NCBI RefSeq assembly: GCF_026151205.1
Contig: NC_087079.1
Location: 3,366,730-3,430,729, forward strand
DNA from: Bolinopsis microptera
Lineage: Eukaryota; Ctenophora; Tentaculata; Lobata; Bolinopsidae
Direction of reading: 5' to 3'
Length of the DNA stretch: 64,000 bases
Part shown: in pieces, positions 46,541 to 58,861 of the stretch
Numbering within the stretch: the first letter of the stretch is position 1
How the letters are laid out: every line of letters starts with the position of its first letter
Made by a program: the position numbers and the translations under genes
Notes under the pieces: model-generated
Told to the model about the DNA's origin: nothing
The model's input: the letters and a program-made list of their open reading frames with translations, nothing else
The model's database searches: none

Positions 46541-49500
46541 TTTTTTTTCATTTGGCGCGCGGCTCACCAACTATAATATAATTTAAAATCACCTATGAAT
46601 CGAGCGCTAACCTTCTCGCCACTCATTATACCTGCCACAAACCTGCTGTTTTCTCAGGTGCATGTTATTGTTGTCTCTCTCATCCTCCTAATCGACCGGC
46701 GAGGTTTATTTTGTTAGTTCAGACTATTTTGTTAGTTCAGACTGGCCAGTAAATAGTAGTTATCATGAAAGTTTTGGTTTTCTTGTCTAGTTTTGCAATG
46801 TCGTCTGCCAAGAATTACCTTCTATCTAAAAACGAATTTTTTTGTAAAGAACTACTGTATCGTTTGCAGTGGTATTCTTGTGGCAGTAAGTTGATACTTT
46901 GATACACTTTTGATATAAAGTTGATGCACTTTGGTCCATTCGATGCGTGATATTCTTATTCCTTCATTGCCTCTTCAGAGGTGTGAGCTAATTATTCATG
47001 TTTTGACTTCTCAAACTACAATAATCTAGGATGTTTCATACGGTTGTCTATGCTATGATATGATCAGTTGGTAACAAGGATAGCAGACTCGGGAAAGTTT
47101 TCATATGATTCACCACGAAAGTCACACATTTGCTCTGTAAAAGAAAGGTATTTTGTTGTTTGATTTCAGATTTGATTATTCAATTTGATTATTCAAATTA
47201 TATACTGGTGAGAATCCTTTTGGGAGGATAACCACTAATTACCTAAAAGTAATATCTCGCTTTGATTGTTACATATGAAATATAAATAATAATTTTAACT
47301 TTTATAATATCGTGGCACAAAACTCAAAATGCACAGGTGTGCCACGAAAAAGCTTTTTATTTTACATTTCTGTTCAGGTTGAAAGAGTTGATATGCTGAG
47401 GAGTGTTAGAATGGAGATTATGATAAGAACATCACAAAGATGTATTGCACAACATTCACAGCTTCATAAAGGTCTAAATAACTGCTTTTTACTTGTAATT
47501 CTGTTTTCTTAATTATCTGTGAACACAGTGGGCTGTGAGTGGGGGTCATGCTAGCATAGGGTATTTTAGACCATCACGCATGCCCCTAACTTTGTTTATT
47601 AGGTAATTTGGGTACAAAAATACGATTCCAATCATTTACAGGGCCGAAAATGTCTCAGAAAAATTTTTGGGCCGATTTTGAGCAATCTTGTAGTCCAAAA
47701 ATAGGAGGCTGATCCCAGGAAAAGTTGTTTTTTTAGAGGTTTAATCAATTTTAAAGCTCTTTTATGAACTGTAAACAAAGGACAGCTATCTTAGGAACTC
47801 GAATCTTTTTTAATTATGAAAAAATATTGATCAGAACAAAAGTTGTGCCCATTTATATGACCAAAATTTTCTGAAACACCAAAATTGTTCCTGTTATTTT
47901 CAAAAATTTCGTTTAAAATCACGATTTTTTGGATTTTTATCAATTTTAACTATAATAATTGTGATATTTTGATTTTTCATCCATATGCATCTGGTCTAGG
48001 ATGCAAAAAATGCCACAAACATGGAGAATAACTAAAATATGTCAATTTAATAGCAAAATTGAGCTCATAAATTATCTAAAAATGCAGCAAATTTTACCCA
48101 ATTTTTGAGTTTCTTAATTTTGTAAACAGAGTTGCCCAAAGTTGCCCAAAGTGATTCTTATTGCATCTGATAGGGAATTGTCTAAGCTTTCTGATGATAC
48201 CATGCATTATACCGAACTATTGCAAACCAACAACGATTTCTGTCGTTAAATACCCCAAAAATTGCCTAAAATACACGCCATAAAAAAGGCGCGGTCAAAA
48301 ATCAGGTGAAAATGTTAAAGTCACACAGTTTTTTTTAGATGGCTGAGTATTCTTAAGTACTATACTATATTTCAATTATTAAAAACTGCCTTGATCAGGC
48401 ATTTTAGCCCAAAATAATAAATATTAGGCAATTTTAGGCTAAAAAAGGCAAAATTTCTTGACAGTGAAAAATGCTATTTTTTCACGCGACGACATTATGG
48501 CATCTTGCAAAGTTTTTAATTACGGTTTCTTGCATGAAATCGGGCTAGCGTTTTACAATAAGGAAAGCTTATTTTCAAAGAAATTTAAGAAAGTCGATTT
48601 TAGGCCTATGCTAGCATGGTAGCCCACTGTGGTGAATACATTTGGACTTTAGATTCTAAAAAATTCGTATTTAACTGCTGCTCAATCAAAATCCTTCAGG
48701 GACCAGGAACTTTAGACACAAAGTGACATATACACGCTTTGCAACTTCGAAGGAGTAGACAAGAATTTCAGCAGCAGAAAAAAGGCGGAATATCCTGTCA
48801 AGCTTCAATTCGGATTGAAAGATGAAATCAACTAAGGTTTGTCATTAAAATAATTATGTTAGAACATATGGTTTGGCCATTATATGGTTAGAACTATGGG
48901 GGAAGCCAAGGGGTATTATTGGGAATGCCTTAATGGGCATTGGAAATCATCTGTGAAAAAGGTCCTCATAATTACCCAAAATTATGCTGCAGTTTGATGC
49001 ATGTTGCGACCACTGCACTTAAAATCAAAATGACTCGGTTTCTGATTGAAGTTAGGGGCTTAAATTGAGTAGTAAAATGATCATTCATATTAAGTGGGGT
49101 AAAGCCTAGGTTAAACTTCCTCAGGCATCATGCTGGGCTGTCGATTTAATAGACCAAAACCTACTTAAATTATGCTCTAGCCTGTGGTGATAATAGAGAA
49201 AATGAAAATAACTCTACTGCTGATTATAGTTAGGAATATAATCTAAACTTGGGTAACTGGATGTTCAAAATTCAGATTATTAGTGGGGTAGAGCTTGGTT
49301 TTTAAGTCCTCAGGCTTCTGGTTGTTGAGTTAATTAGCCAAACCCCATTTTTACGCTCTTAGCTGTTCAAATTACCAGTGACTTTACTTTATACAATATG
49401 TTTCTTTTCAGATCAATCATTAGCTTAATTAGTCAAACGTGAGCATTGAAATGTTTAGAATCATTGCTGCTAAGGAAAATTATTGTTCCTAGTCAAGGGT

Positions 49501-52500
49501 ATGACCGGTCAAAGGTCATCGCTCATTACATGTAATTGTATTGCGCAAGCGGTTTTCAATAGCGCGCCTTGAAAACTAAAATTCCATCTTCTCCTACATT
49601 TTTTGAGCAATCACCTTGAAACTTTCAGGATATGTTCTAAGGACCATTTAGAAAAATTATGTCTCATCAAAATTTTAAAATAGGCCTTTTTTTGATTATT
49701 TTATTTGAAAAGCTGATAACTTTATGGGGCAACTTTGGCTAGGAACAATATTTTCCATGGGAGCTTCTGATAGATATCATTCTATCAGGAACAGCTATAA
49801 AATCAATTTTGAGAGACATTGCATACAGCTATCTGAAACACAGGGGCCGGGGTGAAACTGTTAGCTAACTGTAACATAGATGCTGGGGTGTAACTGTCAT
49901 GGGCGTGTGCAGCAGCCAACCTTGAAACCCTTGAGAACCTTGATTTCTGATATTTTGAATCAAAAACCTTGCAAACCTTGGATTTTCACAAAAACGCTTG
50001 AAAACCTTGAATTTCAACTATAAATTTCGCCTCCGGCAGTTTTCTTGCTTAAAATCATATCCTTTGCCCCACCAGTCCCCTCATTTATGTTTTGAGCAAT
50101 CCTAACCTAGTCCAGGTTATATTATTTCATTCATTAGTTTTGAGAAAATAGATAAAATTAACAAGTTTTCGTAGTGCAAACATACATATTCGTCTTAAAA
50201 AACCTTGAAAACCTTGAAAATGGCTATCTGAAAACCTTGAATTAAGGGTTTGAAAACCAAGAAAACCACCTTTAAAACCTAGAATTTTAGGGAATTTGAG
50301 GGTGGGAGGCCTGGTTCGCAGGCGGGTGGCGATGTAGGCGATCGCCCCCCGCGCCGGCCCCCGCCCCTGGCTCTTTTTGAAATGCTGACCCAGAATTTTT
50401 TTTAATTGCCTTCTACAGAGCAACAAAATAATTTTATAAACAATTTTATAAACATTTTCACAAACATTTGCGTTAATGACATGATGCAAAAGTTTTATTT
50501 TTAAACGAATATAGTAGGTTCGAATTAATTAGGTCGATACACATGCCTTGTGCATATATAATTTCCATGGGTTGGCTGCTCCTAAATCTAGGAAGCCAAT
50601 CCTCATAGTTGAGTGGGTATGATGAGGCTCAAAAGAGATTTGAGATAGGCAGATTAATATAATTGGAAAGCACTGAGGATCAGCCTCAGTCTTAATCAGA
50701 AGGGTCAAAAAACATCATTATTTCAGAATCATGGGACATCACGATCCAGTACCAAAAAGCGTACGCTAAGCCATACGGCATCTTTTCAGACTGGAGATAT
50801 CCAGAATAACTTAAAACTCGTGCTATCTTTAATTTTAATTTGTCCAATGTTTTAAATTCAAAATATTACTAATAACAAATTGTCTAATCAACTGCTGCTT
50901 TGAACCTTCTGTATTGATATCCTATTGGTTTAGTATATAATCCAGTCGAACAATTTTCCGGGGGCTGCTCGCAACGGTAACCTCAGAGCCGGCGCTTTGC
51001 CCTTTCAAAAATCCTGCGCACACCTGATAACTGTTAGCTTGGTATAACACAGGGGGCAGGATGTAACTGTTAGCTTAGTGTTACAAAGGGGGCGGGGTGT
51101 TACTGTTAGCTTATTGTAACACAGGGGCCGGGGTGTAACTGTTAGCTTAGTGTAACAGGAGCAGGGTGTGACTGTTAGTTTAGTAAAATACAGCTCAGGA
51201 TGAGAGGGGTGTAACTTTGACATTTTGCCCTACCCAACTCATGTTGTAATTCCTTCAACTATGTTGTTATTCGTTCAGCTTTAATAGGGTCATCATATTG
51301 TTTGACTACCCCACAGAGAAGAGATCTTTATGTCATTCCTTGGATGTCATTTTACTTGGATGTGTGCTTAAGAGCTTTATTTACATTTGTATACCTATGG
51401 AACTGTAGAACTGTATGAACTGTAGAAATCCAGAGAAGGTTATTGGTATTGTTCTCTTGAGGGTGCTGGCGTTTTACCTTTGTAACCATTCTGGAGACGG
51501 GCATGGGCACGAGCATGTTACTGTTAACGAGAGTCAAAAATACCGGCAGGGCACTCAATTGTATTCCGTAAGTGTTCTGGGCGTGAAACATTGTTCCCAG
51601 GAGAAGGAATCTGTTGCTCCAAGTTATCCACAGGATAAGGAAACGGTTTACTGAATTATTTAATGCTTAACTGTTTTGAAGAGAACTGGTGCACTACTGT
51701 TCTCGGGAGAAGGAAACCGTTGGTCTACTATTTTGAAGAGAACTGGTGCACTACTGTTCATGTTCTCGGGAGAAGGAAACCGTTGGTCTATTGTTTTGAG
51801 GAGAAATGGTCATGGTGCACTACTTTTCTTAGGAGAAGAAAACTGGTGCTTTACTATTTTCAAAAGAAAGGAAGTGGTACTTTTATTTGCCAAGATTACT
51901 GGTAAAACAATGTTTAAAGTCGACAATTAGTTTTTTATGAAATTTGGATAACATTTTGGCTTTAGCCTTCAGCAGAAAAATGATCGGTTTTGTCTAGATA
52001 AAACCTAAATCTTTATCTGTTTATCTAGATAAAAGATTTCATACCGATAATGGATAGCGATAGCCTATGAACGCCTTCGAAATCCCCCAGAATGAAATCC
52101 CCCAAAGTACCCAAAAATACCCCTTGGCTTCCCCTTTAAATATTCTATCCGATTTAAAAACATTTACTGTGGCGGAAAAAGTTTCAGCTACGAACCAGAC
52201 TTTTTTATTCATTGACTGCAGTTAAATACAATCTACAATACAATGCACATTTTCATTGTGTTAATGATTCAGCAATTACTTTTACTAAATCATATCTTTA
52301 TAAAGAGCCGTACTTCCCCTATTATAAATTTGTAATCCGAATTCCCTTCCTCAGCGTTCACAAATGTGGTCAATTTGACACGAACCGCTGTGTCGACAAG
52401 ATAAATCCACACAGCAAAGACACTGGACAGCGACACAACTGGTTTGTCAATATTACTTACATTTGCTTCCTCTTGGCTCTTGCCCTCCATATTTGATTGG

Positions 52501-54474
52501 TCGCTGGATCAACCTCAGTGTCCACCTTGTCTTGATATAAAACAATCGCGGATAGAACAGAATCAGATAAACCACAATTAATCCACCTTTTTATCCAGGT
52601 TACGAAGTTACAAAGAGTGGCAGCCAAGAAACGTGATTATCTTCTGAACAAATGGTCGCCGACGACAGCTGAAATTGTGTTATTAGGATAAAAGGACTAT
52701 TATTTAAAAACAAAAAATGAGTTACATTATATTGGATATTTTGAATATCAGTCAATTTTTAAGAGCCAATTACAAGACTGGCGATATCTGCAGAACGTAT
52801 AATATTTAAAGTTTGACATTTTGAGATTCGGAACTTCTGTGTACTTCTTTATAAATAACATTCACTTTGAAAATTGAAATATAAAAGCGTTTTCGTTAAA
52901 GCATTACAAAATATCAAAAGACTGAAAATTAGCTTCGCAACGAGCAAGAATGTCGTATTATTATCATCGGCCTCGGATTGGTTTTTACACTATATCCTCA
53001 AATCATGGCATATAATACAGAAACTGATTATGACAGCATAGTTGGTTGTCGGATTGGTTGAAACTTAAATGCCCTCATATTATTTCATATAATTTGATTG
53101 TTATTTTAATTTGTATTCCATCATTTGGGTAACTGTATCGGAAGTAATGAATAGATGGAAAGTGGCTTGTATCTGATTTACAAAAAGAAGTATAATTCAT
53201 GCAGTCAGGTATTTGAAACCGTGTTACTATTTCAACGGTGACTGGCGGCCACTTTCTGTCGCAATTTTTGCCGCACTCATGAATCCCGGATTTTGGCACA
53301 TTGAGACAAATTTGGGACAGAAATTTGAGGCAATAGGTATGCCAGGGCTGACTTGTAATCGATCTGGCATGGTAGAGAGGGTACCGGGTCTGTTGGCTTA
53401 ACTGGACGCTTGGCCTAACTTGACTAATGGCCTAACAAGTAATAGTATACTGAACAAACGGACGGATGGCCTATTCCTAACTTAGGGCAGATTTTAGGCC
53501 GATAGTCTACTTGAGGTCACCTGGCCTAACTGCATGAGTGATGTGACCCGTAAGTGCACTGTATTGCTCTTAACATGAGCTGACAGGGCATGCTATATCC
53601 TAGCTCGATGACATGGACCAAATTAATTAGTCAAGTACATATTATATAAGTATATAGCCGTTGAGGAAAGGGTCCTTTTGGATCCAGCGCAGCGTCCAGA
53701 AATATTGGTGATCCCCCTGAAAACAGCTGATTCCCTTGTGTATGTGTGAGCTAACGAGCTCTTTATTGATGAGAGATATAGGCATGGATCACGTCAGCAT
53801 GGCCACTTACTCGTCGAAGCACGTCATCGGGCTCATATAGCATGCTTTGTCAGCTCATGGTGAGTAAAACAGTGCACGTACGGGTCTCATCACACTGTAG
53901 CCCGTCAGTCCAGTTAGGCCAAGCGACTAAAGGTGGACTGTTGGTCTGTTAAACTTCAATTTAAAGTAGTATTAGACCCCAAACGGTCGCCTGAACTAAC
54001 TGGTCTTATGGCCTAATTCATGGATTTAGGCGCTAGTCCAGTTAGGCAAAGAGACCTAGAATCATTCAAAACTGGCTGGAAAGGTTAGTTCATATGCCAC
54101 CTATCATACCAAAGCAAATTCAACTCAGTTTATAAACAAAATAAAGGATATCGGGCCTTAAAAATTGACAAATTTTTTTCGAAAACTAGGCCAAAATTTC
54201 GGATTAATTCTCTGCGCGCGGAAACCGAACCTGTATTTTATAAATAAACGTGATAATGACAACAATTTACGTGGCATTATTTGCGCGACGCAAAATCTAT
54301 AAACCCTCATTATAATGGGGGTTAAACTGTCATTGCTAGCTGTCGTAGCTAGCTCAGTTTTTTAAGACAGCTACCTACGACAGCTAGCGCGCATCAACCC
54401 TCATTTCTAGCTGTCTTAGAAATTGCCTCCTAAGACAGCTAGAGCGCGCTAGCTGTCTTAGATTTTTTGTAGGG
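46541..54474 (-). repeat. Right arm of 15.7-kb palindrome
   Basis: Inverted copy of 38815-45632, ending at GTAGGG (54474). It is 1113 bp longer only because of one transposon insertion plus its target duplication (47524-48636). Without that the arms have the same length within a few bases. Confidence 0.95.
47524..48631. mobile_element. Transib-like non-autonomous DNA transposon (1108 bp)
   Basis: The ends are perfect 11-bp inverted repeats, CACAGTGGGCT ... AGCCCACTGTG, flanked by a perfect 5-bp duplication GTGAA (47519-47523 and 48632-48636). The left palindrome arm preserves the empty site with a single copy (44650-44654, minus sense). A second inverted block, CATGCTAGCATAGG, lies just inside each end at unequal spacing. 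A terminal CAC(A/T)(A/G)TG heptamer with a 5-bp duplication is the established signature of Transib and RAG-like transposons. There is no transposase ORF; the interior is AT-rich and non-coding. Confidence 0.82.
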
Positions 54475-54565
54475 TGGAAATTCTATAGTTGTTCAGTGGG
54501 TCGATCGACTGAACACGTTTGCACTTGGTATTTAAACTTACCAGTAGTTTATTTATGTTATGCAC

Positions 54566-55167
54566 CAGAGGCGGCTCGTGGGAGCTGGCTGGCAGTTTTG
54601 TTGGGGGTCCAATCGATGGACTGGGGGGAGGGGGGCTTGGGAGCCGGCTCAAGCTGATCCCTCCAAACTACCGATCACATTACACACAGGGCCTTGTAAA
54701 TGTAATGTGTAACACTTTACAGGCGACAGTAAACAAAAACAAAAACTTATAACATGAGTGAAACAGGACACCACACGTGTACGATCTCAGCCGCGCAGTA
54801 TCATAAGGCAGTCAAATTGCAAAGGGTCCTGGACCCCCAAATCGAGGCAAATCATAATAGATTACCTGTAGTGGGATGCGCACGATGTGCTTTGTAACGT
54901 TTACAATTAACTATGTGTTAAAACTGCGCGGCTGAGTAGTCCAGAGGTAGGATTGGACTCCCTACAACACAAAATTTCACGAAGATCATGCGTGCGAAAA
55001 CATTAAAACGTATGATAGTAAATGAAGACCTTTATATTGCGATTTGTTATTTCCTAACACTATTACTAATTACTATTTCTATTTTAAGCACCAGCTAGTA
55101 ATTTAAGCACTAGATAATAATTTTAAGGCGTCCACGGACGCCTGGACGCCCTCAATAGCCGCCTCTG
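54566..55167. mobile_element. hAT-type non-autonomous transposon (602 bp)
   Basis: Terminal inverted repeats CAGAGGCGGCT ... AGCCGCCTCTG, flanked by a perfect 8-bp duplication TTATGCAC (54558-54565 and 55168-55175). The 8-bp duplication and CAG-AGG end are typical of the hAT superfamily. No transposase is present; the interior has G-rich and AT-rich parts. Confidence 0.92.
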
Positions 55168-55175
55168 TTATGCAC

Positions 55176-56048
55176 CGATGATAATGCAATTAGGATAACA
55201 ACTAGGTAAGCCGGAAGTCTAATTCAAAACACACCTCACACCGTACACACCTCCAATCAGTAATTTTACTATTTGGTAGACCGGGTATTTTGGCGGGAAT
55301 TCTGTTCCCACGGCACTGTTCTGATAGAAGCTACTTCTACTAATGGTCCCAGAGGAACGGCCGTAAAGTAGCCAGACTTCTTGTCTCATGTACTGGCAGA
55401 CACTTGCAGATTAAAGTTAGAAATTTCGCTATGCTATAAATATAATTGCTCTCGGAATTGAACAAACTCCTACTTATCTGTATCCTTTCTAAATTCGTTA
55501 GAGTTTCATGGACTGGGTGAAAATAATCGGTACAGTCTCCCTGCTTGTGTAATTAAGCAATGAAAACAATCCAAAATTATCACATATGACATAAGTTGTA
55601 ATAGCAGAAACTTTCTAACCGTACATTCACCCGCCACTGTTCAAGAACCTATATCACTGTTTAAAATCATGACGTGAGCACTGTACATCCAATCAGCTAT
55701 TCCTTTACTTAGGATGATAGCCAAAACTATAAGGATTTTGGAGAACTAGGGTAATAGTCATAATTCTAAAATTTGAGTGAGTTACACGTGTTTTATTGAC
55801 GATGATAAACATTTGTAATGTAAATTACGCTATGCAAGCGCGCACTGAGGGACTTTATGACGTCACGAGGCTACAGCTTATTATTGCAATAACACGCGTT
55901 ACACGTACGCTAGAGAGTTGGTTCTTTCGGCGATACGATTCTTTACCAGTTTGTCACAGCTGATTTAAATCTTAGCCAAATTGGAGACTACAAATTTTTC
56001 AGTTAACTGGTCCTTTAATACCATTTTTATATAAACCAACTTTTACAG
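55176..56048. other. Intergenic/intronic; 5' side of the Ly6-like gene
   Basis: No exon could be assigned with confidence, although the first exon of the Ly6-like gene must lie here or further left. About 55985-56022 is an inverted match of about 36045-36070 (TTTTTCAGTTAACTGGTCC). Confidence 0.45.
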
Positions 56049-56541
56049 GGAAATCGTCAGATCGCTGTTACTACTAGCCAGTTTAGTGGCACTGAGCTAT
56101 GGGTTAAACTGTACATCATGCTCCAGTATGATCGTGGAAATAGATGGTAACCAGTTTGTTAACCCGTTTTCCTCAGAAGAAGAGAAGTGTGTCACGAAAA
56201 CATGCGAATATGACGAAGATTTCTGCGTATACGGATACGGTACTATCGGCTCTAAAGATCCTTCCCCTCCGGAGGAAGGCGCTCCAAAGGTCGATAGGAA
56301 TATAACAATAGACTGGATGAAAGGTTGTGGAAAGTATGCCGAAGTCAAGTGTGAGAACGTAAAGGATATAATGAAAATAGATGATGCATATAGCAAATTA
56401 TCATGTGACGTGAACATGAAGACCTGCAACACCGATGACTGTAATGATAAAACGGTTGCAGAAATAAAAAGCATGAGCAGTGGAACAACTCATGTTTTGA
56501 GCTGTTTCTTGGCTTCCTTACTCGTCAACTTCTGGGTTTAG
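56049..56541 (+). CDS. Ly6/uPAR (three-finger) GPI-anchored protein, last exon
   Basis: The acceptor AACTTTTACAG ends at 56048; the exon starts in phase 1 and stops at TAG 56541. It opens with a hydrophobic stretch (SLLLLASLVALSYG) that should be the rest of a signal peptide, with likely cleavage before LNCTSC. Ten cysteines follow, closing with the diagnostic CNTDDCN motif of the LU domain. The last 15-20 residues are hydrophobic (VLSCFLASLLVNFW), preceded by small residues (SSG), as in a GPI-attachment signal. The product should be a small cell-surface three-finger protein; the ligand is unknown. The initiator ATG is on an upstream exon not identified. One N-glycosylation site (NIT) and a proline-rich loop (PSPPEEGAP) are present. 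Confidence 0.8.
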
Positions 56542-56764
56542 GGACTTTAGCATATAAAACCGTGTGTACGTGGTAGATACTTAAGATTCTACCATCTTCA
56601 CATAGCATAATAACTATAATAATGTTTTATAATTATTCCGAAACTGAATCCTTAACAAAAAAATGGTTATTGCTTTTTAAATTTTACCTAGCCAATCAAA
56701 GCTGCTTTGCAATTTTTTAGAATTCCCGAAAATAATCTTATTTTTTCTAATGTTGGAAGGTATA
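56542..56764. other. 3' flank of Ly6-like gene
   Basis: AT-rich; no canonical AATAAA is obvious. Ends at the target duplication GGTATA of the next element. Confidence 0.5.
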
Positions 56765-57238
56765 AGTAGTATATGATGCATTTTTCAATAGCCATTTTGG
56801 GAAAAAGTGAGGTACACATAATGAAAGTAAGCATATTACGTAATGTTACCGGCGGCGTCCTTGTAACTAGTGTGATATCATGTTCCATGTGGAAGCTATA
56901 CTGGATGTAACTTGATTATTACGTCATGTTCATTACTCACGGTACTTTTGTGATATTATCGTACATATTAAGTGTAACGATCTTACCAAATTATAGAGTG
57001 GGTCAAAATGGAGTAATAATGTGCCACCTGCAGCACGCTGTCCTTATCCTATAAATCACTTCAGTGACTCATTTAATCGTTTCTAGTGATTAATTTACAC
57101 CTAATAATCGGGAGAGTGTAAACAGCATCGTGTTGTTTGACGGATGAAAGAATTTTAGTTCATCTGAAGTCCTGTCCTTGAGAATAAATCCAAACGCCAC
57201 ATTAACTTTGAACTTCTCGTTGTATTTTGCAACAACTT

Positions 57239-57486
57239 CTTCAAAAGGCTAAAATTTTGACTCTATCCAGCGCAAATACACCCATTTTTCAGTGCTTTAA
57301 TCTATTTTTAGTAACACTATTATAGATGTCTACTCAAGTTACGACATGAACCCAGTGCAAACTGCACACCTGTTTCAAATACGTCTGCAGCTAAGAATTC
57401 TATAATAGTGTTACTAAAAATAGATTAAAGCACTGAAAAATGGGTGTATTTGCGCTGGATAGAGTCAAAATTTTAGCCTTTTGAAG
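57239..57486. repeat. Perfect hairpin with 88-bp arms
   Basis: 57239-57326 is the exact reverse complement of 57399-57486, with a 72-base loop. It starts CTTCAAAAGGCTAAAATTTTG. It sits exactly where the left arm of the fold-back element departs from the right arm. It could be a MITE, but no target duplication is clear. Confidence 0.85.
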
Positions 57487-57600
57487 TGGAATTATTATCT
57501 AGCTTTCTTTCTGATTCTGACTGATCAATTTCACTAATATTAGAATCCGATGAGTACTGTTCTTCTTCCTCGTCTGATGCCGTTTCAGATTCTGACTGAA

Positions 57601-58081
57601 TTATTATTAATAATGACGGGTATTATTATTAATGACGGGTATTATTATTATTAATGACGGGTATTATTATTAATGACGGGTAATATTATTATTAGTGACG
57701 GTATCATTATTATTGATAATGACGGGTATTTTCATCAATGACGGGTATTATTATTATTAATGACGGGTATTATTATTAATGACGGGTATTATTATAATTA
57801 TTAATGACGGGTATTATTATTATTAATGATGGGTATTATTATTAATGACGGGTATTATTATTATTAATGACGGGTATTATTATTATTAATGACGGGTATT
57901 ATTATTAATGACAGGTATTATTATCAATGACGGGTATCATTATTATTAATGACGGGTATTATTATTAATGACGGGTATTATTATTATTAATGACGGGTAT
58001 TATTATTAATGACGGGTATTATTATTAATGACGGGTATTATTATTAGTAGTGACGGTATCATTATTATTTATAATAACGGG
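57601..58081 (+). repeat. Minisatellite array, TTATTATTAATGACGGGTA units
   Basis: About 25 units of 16-20 bp built on ATTAATGACGGGTATT, with variants such as AGTGACGGTATC. The variant order is mirrored in 58085-58620. Confidence 0.95.
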
Positions 58082-58084
58082 TAC

Positions 58085-58620
58085 TAACTTAACAATAATA
58101 CCCGTCATTAATAATAATAATACCCGTCATTAATAATAATACCCGTCATTAATAATAATACCCGTCATTAATAATAATAATACCCGTCATTATTAATAAT
58201 AATTATACCGTCACTAATAATAATAATACCCGTCATTAATAATAATACCCGTCATTAATAATAATACCCGTCATTAGTAATAATAATACCCGTCATTAAT
58301 AATAATACCCGTCATTAATAATAATAATACCCGTCATTGATAATAATACCTGTCATTAATAATAATACCCGTCATTAATAATAATAATACCCGTCATTAA
58401 TAATAATAATACCCGTCATTAATAATAATACCCGACATTAATAATAATAATACCCGTCATTAATAATTATAATACCCGTCATTGATGATAATACCCGTCA
58501 TTATCAATAATAATGATACCGTCACTAATAATAATATTACCCGTCATTAATAATAATACCCGTCATTAATAATAATAATACCCGTCATTAATAATAATAC
58601 CCGTCATTATTAATAATAAT
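58085..58620 (-). repeat. Mirror-image minisatellite array
   Basis: Same unit as the previous array in reverse orientation. The turn lies at about 58083. Diagnostic variants (GTCACTAATAATAATATTACCC, then TTGATGATAATACC) sit at the same distance from the outer edge as in the left array. Confidence 0.95.
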
Positions 58621-58783
58621 TCAGTCAGAATCTGAAACGGCATCAGACGAGGAAGAAGAACAGTACTCATCGGATTCTAATATTAGTGAAATTGATCAGT
58701 CAGAATCAGAAAGAAAGCTAGATAATAATTCCACTTCACAATCTGAGGATCAAAGCTTGACTGAAATTAATGAAAATAATTGA
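58619..58783 (+). pseudogene. Acidic Ser/Glu-rich ORF fragment
   Basis: The reading enters from the minisatellite and gives SESETASDEEEEQYSSDSN..., ending at TGA 58783. It looks like the C-terminal tail of an acidic protein whose upstream part was lost or replaced by the array. The mirrored left copy (57487-57600) keeps part of it. Confidence 0.4.
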
Positions 58784-58861
58784 CCTCCAGAACAAAGACT
58801 ATAAAAGCATCTGGGGAAACTGGTTTTCAAAATTAATATTCTGCTGTCAATATTATTAGTT

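Noticed and set aside
47524-48631. True V(D)J recombination signals
   Set aside because: The heptamer matches, but no nonamer is found at 12 or 23 bases and the context is a transposon with a target duplication, so it is described as Transib/RAG-like ends only.
38815-54474. Paired ORFs of identical sequence on opposite strands in the two arms (for example 44661-44861 and 47312-47512)
   Set aside because: They are the same non-coding sequence seen twice because of the palindrome. None has a recognisable domain, and several are translations of tandem or simple repeats.
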